NCBI GenBank assembly: GCA_021805955.1
Contig: JAJZDO010000729.1
Location: 1-5,352, forward strand
From: Acidobacteriota bacterium
GTDB lineage: Bacteria > Acidobacteriota > Terriglobia > Terriglobales > Acidobacteriaceae
Reading direction: 5' to 3'
DNA: 5,352 nt
Shown here: piece after piece, positions 1 to 5,352 of the stretch
How the letters are laid out: each line of letters opens with the position of its first letter
Numbering within the stretch: the first letter of the stretch is position 1
Notes under the pieces: model-generated
The model's input: only the letters and a program-made list of their open reading frames with translations
Database searches by the model: none
Told to the model about the DNA's origin: nothing
Program-made: the position numbers and the translations under genes

Positions 1-4
1 GCAT
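1..4 (-). other. Possible start codon of the next gene in the operon, cut by the window edge
   Basis: Read on the minus strand, an ATG occupies positions 4 to 2 and is preceded by a purine-rich stretch (GAGGTGCGGTGGAAGCG) that could serve as a ribosome binding site. It lies 24 bp after the stop of the 31-residue microprotein. A further co-transcribed gene is expected here, since Tad clusters usually continue with tadD, tadE or similar genes. Only the first codon and one base are visible, so nothing can be said about the product. Confidence 0.3.
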
Positions 5-28
5 CGCTTCCACCGCACCTCGAAATGT

Positions 29-124
29 TTAGCGGACGCGTGTGCGGCGACGCTGAATCAGAATGAATAGTATGATGACGCAAAAAACGCCGGCAACTAC
101 TCGAATGATGGTTACGTTATCCAT
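29..124 (-). CDS. Single-pass membrane microprotein (31 aa) after tadC
   Basis: A short reading frame of 31 codons plus TAA starts with ATG 17 bp after the tadC stop. A strong Shine-Dalgarno sequence, AAGGGAG (132-138), sits 7 nt before the ATG, the best-placed ribosome binding site in the window. The predicted peptide begins MDNVTIIRVVAG, has a hydrophobic span at about residues 9-23 (VVAGVFCVIILFILI), and ends in a strongly basic tail (QRRRTRVR). This layout predicts a membrane protein with its basic C-terminus in the cytoplasm by the positive-inside rule. There is no prepilin peptidase site and no Flp-like Glu/Tyr motif, so it does not look like a pilin. I do not recognise a named family. 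Its position suggests a small accessory subunit or stabiliser of the Tad inner-membrane platform, but that is inference. It could also be a fortuitous open frame, though the ribosome binding site and the clean membrane-span-plus-arginine design argue against that. Confidence 0.7.
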   Translation of the reverse strand: MDNVTIIRVVAGVFCVIILFILIQRRRTRVR

Positions 125-141
125 TGCAATTCTCCCTTCTC

Positions 142-1053
142 TCAACGGTTAAAGAACTGTTTAAAAGAGTCCGCCATGATAATGACAGCGGGGCCTAAAG
201 TCACAAGAAACAGCGACGGAAAAATGAAAAAAACGAGTGGAAACACCAGCTTGACGCTGGTCTTCGCCGCTTGCTCTTCCACTTTCTGGCGACGCTGGGT
301 CCTTAGCGTGTCGGAATGAACGCGCAAGGTCTTCGCAACACTGGTCCCGAACTGTTCGGACTGGACCAGTACCGAAACCAGATTGCGTACGACATCGACG
401 CCGGTACGTTCTGCAAAATGCTTCCACGCATCGGTGCGTGCGCGCCCCGCGCGTTGTTCCAGCACAACGACGTTTAATTCATCGGTGACCGCCGGTTGCG
501 CCATACGAAGTTCCTCGGACGTGCGAGCGGTTGCCTGGTCGAGGCTCTGGCCGGCTTCGATGCAAATGACGAGGAGGTCCAGAATGTCTGGCAGGCCGCG
601 CCGAATGGCTGCCTGGCGGACGGAAATCCTCCTTCCCAACCAAAAATCCGGTGCTAGAAATCCCCCGCCGAGCGCCACTAAATAGACCAGGAATGGGTTG
701 GCATGAGCGAGCCCGGCAATTGTCACCAGCACGCACAATACCGTAGGAATCAGCACCTTCGCGCCATAGAAGTTCTTGATCGCGGAATCCCCGCGATACC
801 CCGCGCGAATGAGACGCTGCTGCGTCACCGAGACTTCCGCCTGGCTCTTCGGCAGGACGCGCTCAAATTGCTCGATAACTCCGCCGAACGCGTGGCCGGT
901 GTATTGCATGACACTCGATAGATTTCCGCGCTTTTCGTTCGGTGTGATTACCGCATGGATACGCTGCAGCATGGCCTCCCGATAGAACAAGAGAAAGCCG
1001 CCACTTACGAACAGCAGAAAGATCACGAGAAATGTGAAAACGGCGAATCCCAT
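142..1053 (-). CDS. tadC: Tad pilus inner-membrane platform protein TadC (type II secretion system F family)
   Basis: This 303-residue polytopic membrane protein is one of the two GspF-like platform subunits that pair in the inner membrane and couple the TadA ATPase to pilus assembly. Hydrophobic spans are visible at about residues 3-23, 99-115, 119-137 and 266-292. The T2SSF domain begins near residue 151 with the typical helix RRGLPDILDLLVICIEAGQS. It ends with the TadC-type segment QSEQFGTSVAKTLRVHSDTL (231-250), an RTQRRQKVEEQAAK stretch (251-264), and a final membrane pair starting VKLVFPLVFFIFP. The length is normal for TadC. The ATG lies 9 bp after the tadB stop. Its ribosome binding site (AAGGTGG) begins within the tadB stop region, which indicates translational coupling. 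TadC is told from TadB by its C-terminal FPLVFFIFP segment and by its position after TadB. Confidence 0.95.
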   Translation of the reverse strand: MGFAVFTFLVIFLLFVSGGFLLFYREAMLQRIHAVITPNEKRGNLSSVMQYTGHAFGGVIEQFERVLPKSQAEVSVTQQRLIRAGYRGDSAIKNFYGAKVLIPTVLCVLVTIAGLAHANPFLVYLVALGGGFLAPDFWLGRRISVRQAAIRRGLPDILDLLVICIEAGQSLDQATARTSEELRMAQPAVTDELNVVVLEQRAGRARTDAWKHFAERTGVDVVRNLVSVLVQSEQFGTSVAKTLRVHSDTLRTQRRQKVEEQAAKTSVKLVFPLVFFIFPSLFLVTLGPAVIIMADSFKQFFNR

Positions 1054-1062
1054 AACCCACCT

Positions 1063-2034
1063 TCAAACATCCATGTTGACAATCTTCCGAATAACCAGGG
1101 CGCCGGCGAGCGTCATACCGGCCGCGGTGTAGAGAAGCTTGACGCCGATCGGGCGCTTCCACAAAAGGCTCATGGCATCGGGATTGACCAGATATAAACC
1201 GATTCCGAGCACAATGGGGAGAAATGACAGTATCCAACCTGTTAAACGCCCCTGAGCGGTATGGACACGAACCTGCCGTTTCAAGCGGTACCGCTCGCGA
1301 ATCACATAGGCTGTCTTGTCAAGCACCTCGGCAAGATTCCCTCCGCTCTCCTTCTGAATCAGAATCGCCGTGACGACGATTCTCAGGTCCTGCAGCGGAA
1401 CTCTTATGAGCAAATTGCTCATGGCCGTTCTCAAGTCAAGCCCATAGTTCTGCTCCTCGAAACAAATGCGGAATTCGGTCCCAATGGGATCCGGAGATTC
1501 GTGAGCGACCAGACCCAGTGCGCCGACTAAACTGTGACCGGCGCGTAGCGCGCTCACCATCAAGTCCAGTGCCTCGGGCAGCTCCTGTTCAAATTTATTG
1601 AAGCGCTGCCTGCGTTTGTGAAGCACGTAAAATATGGGTGTTCCGCCCACAAGCAGCCCGATCAGAACTGCGAAGATCACATTTCCGGTACGCAGATAAA
1701 TCAGATAGGCCGGAAACGCGAAACACGCTGCGGACATTAGCAGCAAACCCCCAGCAGTCCATTTCACATTGGCCTGGTATAGCAAGCCGCGCAGACGGGG
1801 CGCAACCTCGATCTTCAACAGCCAGCGATTGACCCAGGGGACCGCGCTCAGTAGTTCGCTCTTGCGGATATCGACGATCGGATCACCCGATCGCGACTGC
1901 TCGAAAGCAAGCGCCGACTGGAGCACAGCCAAGGTCTGCTTGGTCTGCTCGGAGGCGCCTACACCGCTCGCCACCAGGACCAGTGACAGTACAATGAATA
2001 CGCCGATAAACACCAACACCAGCAGCAATAACAT
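1063..2034 (-). CDS. tadB: Tad pilus inner-membrane platform protein TadB (type II secretion system F family)
   Basis: This 323-residue protein is the first of the two platform subunits, which form the membrane base on which the TadA ATPase acts. Membrane spans are seen at about residues 2-24 (very Leu/Val-rich), 94-113, 118-138, 264-283 and 299-317. The cytoplasmic T2SSF domain lies between spans three and four. It carries the family signatures FEQELPEALDLMVSALRAGH (148-167) and KESGGNLAEVLDKTAYVIRE (228-247). The length is typical of TadB. The ATG follows the tadA stop by 26 bp. The upstream bases are G-rich (GGGTTGGGGGGCGAG), giving a plausible but non-consensus ribosome binding site. The tight spacing with tadA and tadC supports one transcript. 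No truncation or frameshift is seen. Confidence 0.95.
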   Translation of the reverse strand: MLLLLVLVFIGVFIVLSLVLVASGVGASEQTKQTLAVLQSALAFEQSRSGDPIVDIRKSELLSAVPWVNRWLLKIEVAPRLRGLLYQANVKWTAGGLLLMSAACFAFPAYLIYLRTGNVIFAVLIGLLVGGTPIFYVLHKRRQRFNKFEQELPEALDLMVSALRAGHSLVGALGLVAHESPDPIGTEFRICFEEQNYGLDLRTAMSNLLIRVPLQDLRIVVTAILIQKESGGNLAEVLDKTAYVIRERYRLKRQVRVHTAQGRLTGWILSFLPIVLGIGLYLVNPDAMSLLWKRPIGVKLLYTAAGMTLAGALVIRKIVNMDV

Positions 2035-2060
2035 ATCTCGCCCCCCAACCCTCGGCTTGG

Positions 2061-3344
2061 CTAGTTCACTTCCAGCGCCTGCTCAAACAGACCCGTCGGC
2101 AGGAAGATACCCGAAACGCGGAGCTGCTCAAGGAACTTGGGACGGATGCGGGTGGGCTGAAATGCGCCAATTACCCTGCCGTCCGGTCCAATGCCTTTTT
2201 TGTTGAAACTAAAAATCTCGTGCATGCTGATCACGCTTTCTTCCATGCCGGTGATCTCGGAAATGCTGGTCACCTTGCGGCTGCCATCACTGAGGCGGGA
2301 GACTTGGATCACAATGGCAATCGCGGAAGCGATCTGCTGACGCACAGTCCGTTCCGGAATATTCAAATTGCTCATCGCTACCATGGACTCGAGTCTGGAC
2401 AATGCATCGCGCGGAGTATTGGCGTGAATGGTAGTCATCGAGCCTTCGTGGCCGGTGTTCATGGCCTGGAGCATGTCGAATGCTTCCTCTCCGCGCACCT
2501 CGCCGATGATGATCCGATCGGGACGCATACGTAGGCTGTTGATCAGCAATTGACGCTGGCGAATCGCCCCGACACCTTCTATGTTGGGTGGCCGAGTTTC
2601 CAGCCGTACGATGTTTTGCTGCGCGAGCTGGAGCTCAGCCGCATCTTCGATAGTGACAAGGCGTTCGGCAGACGGAATGTATTGCGACAGAATGTTGAGA
2701 AATGTCGTCTTGCCGGCTCCGGTGCCTCCCGAGATCAGGATGCTGATCCGAGCGCGCACGGCGGCGGCCAACATTTCCATCATCTCCGGCGAAACTGTTT
2801 TCAATTCCACTAACTTCTTGGCGGAAGTAGGGCCTGTGCCAAATCGTCGTATGGATAAAGCGGGGCCGTCGAGCGCCAGCGGCGGAATAATCGCATTTAC
2901 GCGAGAACCGTCGGCCAGCCGCGCGTCCACCATGGGAGAAGATTCGTCTACCCTGCGCCCTACGCGCGAAACGATGCGGTCGATGATCTGCAACAGGTGG
3001 CGATCATCGCGAAAGCTCGCGTCGATCCGTTGCAGAACTCCGCCACGCTCAATAAAAACATGGTCTGAGCCGTTTACCAGGATTTCCGAGACGGTCGTGT
3101 CGCGGAGCAGCGGCTCCAGGGGTCCGAGGCCAAAAACTTCATCCAGCAGGTCGGCTTGGATTTTCTCTTGTTCGCCAAGACTTAACGGCACTCGCTGGTC
3201 GCCGATGATCTGGTTCACCATGCCGGCCACCGCCTGGCGCGCCTGAGCAGAGTTGACGCGCGACAGCTTCTCCAAATCGAGCTTGGAGATCAGCACCCGA
3301 TGCGCTTCCGATTTGAGCTGTTCGAGATTCAGCGTTTCCGCCAT
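2061..3344 (-). CDS. tadA: Tad pilus assembly ATPase TadA/CpaF
   Basis: This is a 427-residue secretion ATPase of the type II/IV (VirB11/PilT-like) superfamily. It works as a cytoplasmic hexamer that hydrolyses ATP to power Flp pilus polymerisation through TadB and TadC. All the core motifs are present: the N-terminal CpaF signature [10 protein letters not shown] followed by TVSEILVNG (71-92), Walker A GGTGAGKT (206-213), the Asp box TIEDAAEL (231-238), Walker [12 protein letters not shown] (277-287) and the His box [13 protein letters not shown] (297-309). The [14 protein letters not shown] segment near the C-terminus is also typical of CpaF-type ATPases. The length and domain order are those of an intact enzyme. 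The ATG is 41 bp after the tadZ stop, with only a weak ribosome binding site (GGGTGA). A CpaF-type rather than PilB/PilT-type ATPase is supported by the N-terminal helical region and by the tadB and tadC neighbours. Confidence 0.97.
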   Translation of the reverse strand: MAETLNLEQLKSEAHRVLISKLDLEKLSRVNSAQARQAVAGMVNQIIGDQRVPLSLGEQEKIQADLLDEVFGLGPLEPLLRDTTVSEILVNGSDHVFIERGGVLQRIDASFRDDRHLLQIIDRIVSRVGRRVDESSPMVDARLADGSRVNAIIPPLALDGPALSIRRFGTGPTSAKKLVELKTVSPEMMEMLAAAVRARISILISGGTGAGKTTFLNILSQYIPSAERLVTIEDAAELQLAQQNIVRLETRPPNIEGVGAIRQRQLLINSLRMRPDRIIIGEVRGEEAFDMLQAMNTGHEGSMTTIHANTPRDALSRLESMVAMSNLNIPERTVRQQIASAIAIVIQVSRLSDGSRKVTSISEITGMEESVISMHEIFSFNKKGIGPDGRVIGAFQPTRIRPKFLEQLRVSGIFLPTGLFEQALEVN

Positions 3345-3385
3345 ATGTCACCCGTCCGTTGATGCGAAAAATATTTCCTAAGGCT

Positions 3386-4582
3386 TCATCCAAATAAACT
3401 GAACGGCTTCTTTTTCTCCGGATTCTTCGGCAAACCACAGGCCATTCTCGCCATCTGGCGGATCACCCGGGAAATCGGAGAATCTTCCAGCGCCAGCGCA
3501 TTCGCTGTGTTCTGCGCGCGCAAAGTGGTTTGATAATCGCTCGGGATTTTCCATTGCGGCTGTTGCGTCAGTGCTTTTCCGATTTCTTTTTCATCGATCC
3601 CGAGTGAGCGTTGCGTAAAGCGGTTCAGCACGATCTCAGGTTTGAAATTGGAGGTTGCAAAGAACTCGCCGATCAGACGATGGGAATTGCGCAGTTCGGG
3701 AATGCTGACCTGAGTGATCAGGTAAACATTGGAGGCGTCCTTGAAGAGAGTCCTGCTGGTCGGACCCATGTTCGAACCGGCGTCTACGATCACATAATCA
3801 AAAGTCTGCCGAGCCACAGTGAGCAATCGCTCGACGGCCTCAACCGTAGCTCGAATCGGAACGTACCCGTCTGGTGCGGCCAGAACGGAAAGCCCCGAGC
3901 TATGCTTGCTCAGCAATTTTGAAAAGAAATTTGAATCCAGTCGGTTGAAATTCTCGAGGGCGTTGACCACCGAAAACTCGGCGCGTATGCCGAGGCCAAG
4001 CGCCGCATCCCCGATTGGCAGACCGAGATCGATCAATAGGGTGGTCTGATGGGACTCCTGGGCGACCGCGACCGCGAAGTTGGAGGCGACGGTGGTCACA
4101 CCGGAACCGCCTTTCGCTCCTATAAACACCATCAGCTTTCCCAGCGCCTTCTTGGCGGGGCGGCCAACTGGACGGCGAACCATCGCGCGCACCAGGGCTT
4201 CCTCAATTGCTCCCGGCGTGATGGGCAGCGACAGAAACTCACGGGCGCCAGCTCGCATACAGCGGACCAGCATGGCTGAATCCGCCCGCGCGGAATAGAC
4301 CATCACGGTGACAGAGCTGCTGGTGGCGCAGATAGCCTCTACCAGGTCGAGAGCGTGTTCCGCATCGGTGTCCAGCTCAATAATGACGACATCGTAATCG
4401 GACTCCAACAGCCGCGGCACATCGTCAAGGCCGGGATACGACGTCAGCTCCCTTGTTACACGCGCCTGCGATCCAACCAAGGCATCTGCGATCGCGTTGC
4501 GGCGCAGCTCCTCTGGGCCAATCAAGGCAACCGTCAAGATGTCGGCGCCAAGCGAGTCGCGGTCCTGAGTTCTGGTCGCCAT
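3386..4582 (-). CDS. tadZ: Tad pilus localisation ATPase TadZ/CpaE (pseudo-receiver plus ParA/MinD-like domain)
   Basis: The product is a 398-residue cytoplasmic protein of the TadZ/CpaE family, which places the Tad machine in the cell, often at a pole. Residues about 15-135 form a receiver-like domain, and about 148-385 a ParA/MinD-like ATPase domain. The receiver is degenerate. The usual phospho-acceptor Asp position at the end of YDVVIIEL appears to be Glu69, the acidic pair after the first strand is missing, and the usual Lys before Pro is Leu119. The P-loop reads GAKGGSGVTT (155-164). It keeps the ParA signature Lys157 but has Val162 where the P-loop Lys would be, a change known in this family. 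Other ATPase motifs are LLIDLGLPIGD (182-192) and FDYVIVDAGS (261-270). The C-terminus is basic (KKKPFSLFG). The start is uncertain. I chose the ATG at 4582, just before the conserved fold. A TTG at 4588 has better ribosome-binding-site spacing. The ATG at 4642 and a TTG at 4684 that overlaps the tadV stop would add 20 or 34 residues. Confidence 0.93.
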   Translation of the reverse strand: MATRTQDRDSLGADILTVALIGPEELRRNAIADALVGSQARVTRELTSYPGLDDVPRLLESDYDVVIIELDTDAEHALDLVEAICATSSSVTVMVYSARADSAMLVRCMRAGAREFLSLPITPGAIEEALVRAMVRRPVGRPAKKALGKLMVFIGAKGGSGVTTVASNFAVAVAQESHQTTLLIDLGLPIGDAALGLGIRAEFSVVNALENFNRLDSNFFSKLLSKHSSGLSVLAAPDGYVPIRATVEAVERLLTVARQTFDYVIVDAGSNMGPTSRTLFKDASNVYLITQVSIPELRNSHRLIGEFFATSNFKPEIVLNRFTQRSLGIDEKEIGKALTQQPQWKIPSDYQTTLRAQNTANALALEDSPISRVIRQMARMACGLPKNPEKKKPFSLFG

Positions 4583-4596
4583 CAGCAATTTGCGAT

Positions 4597-4604
4597 TCCC
4601 TTCT
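4597..4604 (-). promoter_or_regulatory. Candidate ribosome binding site for tadZ
   Basis: The minus strand reads AGAAGGGA here, close to the anti-Shine-Dalgarno complement and similar to the AAGGGAG before the microprotein. It lies 8 nt before a TTG (4588-4586) and 14 nt before the ATG at 4582-4580. The first spacing is ideal and the second is long. Neither the ATG at 4642 nor the TTG at 4684 has a comparable site at a normal distance, so this site argues for a start near 4582-4588. Confidence 0.45.
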
Positions 4605-4680
4605 GCTTGCGGCTTTCTGTCCACTTGAGTTGAAATTCGCATGTTATTTTGTGAAATCGCCTTAATTTGTACATCTGTCC

Positions 4681-5196
4681 TCAACGAGAAAAGAATGAGA
4701 TGAGTGTGCCGATTGCAATTGCTGGAGCATAGGGCATTTTGCGAGTCAGTGGATTGTCGAGTATCAGTTCAGGATGGGGACGAAGTCCGCGTTCTCTTAG
4801 CCCGAAGATCAAGTCCCCAGCCCCATCGAGCAGTTCGCCTACGAATCCACCGCCAATCGCCCAGCAAAGCGCCATGATCCCGCCAGCCATAGCCATAACG
4901 ACCAGCGCCACCATCAACTGAGCCGGTCCGATCCACGCTCCGACAGCGGCACACAGCTTCATGTCCCCCATCCCCATACCGCCCATCCAGCAAAGAAATC
5001 CGAGAACCAAGGCTCCCAGGCCAATACCCAGGAAACTCTGCCCAACCCCGTGCCAACCCTGCATCCAGCCGGATACCCCGACTCCTGCCACCAGGAACGG
5101 CAATACCAGCCAGTTTGGAATGCGACAACTGCGCAGATCGGTATACGTTGCGACGGCGAGAACGATAAGGGTCGGCCACCAGGCAATCGAATGCAT
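4681..5196 (-). CDS. tadV: Prepilin peptidase TadV/CpaA (A24 family aspartic protease)
   Basis: This 171-residue, almost entirely hydrophobic membrane protein should cleave the leader from Flp prepilin and pseudopilins at the cytoplasmic face, making them ready for assembly. It carries both catalytic aspartates of the A24 family: Asp20 in ATYTDLRSCRIPNWL and Asp78 in the GxGD-type motif GGMGMGDMKL. Spans are visible at about residues 4-18, 28-44, 52-70, 82-118 (probably two) and 156-169. It has no N-terminal methyltransferase domain, so it is the short TadV/CpaA form rather than the long PilD form. A hydrophilic segment, RERGLRPHPELILDNPLTRK (134-153), precedes the last span. The start chosen is the ATG at 5196, which puts the first span at the N-terminus as usual. 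AAAGAG (5204-5209) lies 7 nt upstream and AAAGGGAG (5210-5217) just beyond it. A TTG at 5253 would add 19 polar, His/Arg-rich residues before the first span and is less likely. It is the first gene of the visible cluster. Confidence 0.94.
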   Translation of the reverse strand: MHSIAWWPTLIVLAVATYTDLRSCRIPNWLVLPFLVAGVGVSGWMQGWHGVGQSFLGIGLGALVLGFLCWMGGMGMGDMKLCAAVGAWIGPAQLMVALVVMAMAGGIMALCWAIGGGFVGELLDGAGDLIFGLRERGLRPHPELILDNPLTRKMPYAPAIAIGTLISFFSR

Positions 5197-5279
5197 ACAC
5201 CAACTCTTTCTCCCTTTGTAGGGACGATGGTGGGTGTGCAATCTTCCGTCCAAATCGGTCGGAGGCGCTACGAGTCTGA

Positions 5280-5307
5280 ATTCAATGCCTTATGGGTCTT
5301 GTTACAA
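5280..5307 (-). promoter_or_regulatory. Weak candidate sigma70-type promoter for the tad cluster
   Basis: On the minus strand, TTGTAA (5307-5302) and TTGAAT (5285-5280) are separated by 16 bp. Each matches four of six bases of the -35 and -10 consensus. They would give a 5' leader of about 75 nt before the tadV ATG at 5196. The position is sensible, being the only gene-free stretch before the first gene. The match is weak, and the cluster could instead be transcribed from genes beyond the window. Confidence 0.2.
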
Positions 5308-5308
5308 G
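5298..5308. repeat. Small palindrome CTTGT-T-ACAAG upstream of tadV
   Basis: This is a perfect inverted repeat with 5-bp arms and a 1-bp centre, overlapping the proposed -35 element. Its position would suit a repressor or activator half-site pair. An 11-bp palindrome can also arise by chance, so an operator role is only a suggestion. Confidence 0.25.
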
Positions 5309-5341
5309 GGTTGGTGTGCACGGTTGTTTACAGGGGGTGCA
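5301..5341. repeat. Imperfect tandem repeat in the tad leader
   Basis: GTTACAAGGGTTGGTGTGCA (5301-5320) and GTTTACAGGGGGTGCA (5326-5341) share a TTACA(A)GGG core and a GGTG(TG)CA end, with cores 26 bp apart. A further GGTGTGCA occurs at 5233-5240. The pieces could be repeated binding sites for a regulator or the trace of a small duplication. The stretch upstream of tadV (5197-5352) holds no gene I can support. Confidence 0.3.
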
Positions 5342-5352
5342 AGTAAGTGAAG

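Noticed and set aside
863..1237. Minus-strand frame of 124 codons overlapping tadB and tadC
   Set aside because: It is out of frame with both TadB and TadC, and its translation has no membrane or domain character. It is a shadow of the real genes.
1769..2206. Plus-strand open frame of 145 codons spanning the tadB start and tadA end
   Set aside because: It is antisense to two well-supported genes and shows low-complexity Ser/Thr/Pro/Arg composition with no domain or convincing ribosome binding site.
2581..3246. Plus-strand open frame of 221 codons
   Set aside because: It lies wholly opposite tadA, whose frame carries every motif of a CpaF ATPase. The antisense translation is Ser/Arg-rich without any recognisable domain, as expected for a shadow frame.
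3345..3385. tadZ-tadA spacer examined for a terminator or promoter
   Set aside because: There is no stem-loop with a following T run and no convincing -35/-10 pair in the 41 bp. It is ordinary intra-operon spacing.
5197..5253. N-terminal extension of the prepilin peptidase from a TTG at 5253
   Set aside because: It would add 19 polar, His/Arg-rich residues before the first membrane span, and it would translate through the Shine-Dalgarno-like AAAGGGAG/AAAGAG before the ATG at 5196. The ATG gives the usual family length.
5299..5325. Possible sigma54 promoter (GTGCAC...CTTGT on the minus strand)
   Set aside because: The invariant GG of the -24 element and GC of the -12 element are not present at the required spacing.
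5285..5350. Plus-strand 21-codon frame, and a second plus-strand frame from the ATG at 5292 open to the window end, as possible divergent genes
   Set aside because: Neither has a ribosome binding site at a normal distance (the nearest GGAGG is at 5261-5265, too far away). The translations have no recognisable features, and too little sequence is present to judge.

Overview
The window is one leftward (minus-strand) gene cluster encoding the cytoplasmic and inner-membrane core of a Tad/Flp (type IVc) pilus assembly machine. Read in the direction of transcription, from the right end to the left, the order is: a leader of about 150 bp with no gene; a TadV/CpaA-type prepilin peptidase; a TadZ/CpaE-type localisation ATPase; the TadA/CpaF secretion ATPase; the two inner-membrane platform proteins TadB and TadC; a 31-residue single-span membrane microprotein; and probably the first codon of another gene, cut by the window edge at position 4.

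The genes sit close together on one strand. tadB to tadC is 9 bp, with the tadC ribosome binding site touching the tadB stop codon. tadC to the microprotein is 17 bp, tadA to tadB 26 bp and tadZ to tadA 41 bp. They are best read as one transcription unit. Only the tadV-tadZ junction has a longer spacer (about 98 bp, GC about 41%), and there the tadZ start is uncertain. No terminator-like hairpin followed by a T run was found between the genes.

The proteins fit together as a machine. TadV cleaves and activates prepilins. TadZ positions the complex. TadA is the hexameric ATPase that drives it, and TadB and TadC are the GspF-like membrane platform TadA works on. The pilin (Flp), the secretin and its partner (RcpA/CpaC, RcpC/CpaB), TadD and the pseudopilins TadE/F/G are not in the window. 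They must lie outside it if the system is complete.

Organism: the moderate GC content, the TadV-TadZ-TadA-TadB-TadC order and the flavour of the protein sequences suggest an acidobacterium (Terriglobia/Koribacter-like). This rests on recalled family resemblance, not on a search. Nothing suggests a mobile element, CRISPR array, RNA gene or transferred island. Most of the window is a well-known system. The points worth a second look are the microprotein after tadC, the degenerate receiver and P-loop of TadZ, the absence of secretin genes between tadV and tadZ, and small repeats in the leader.
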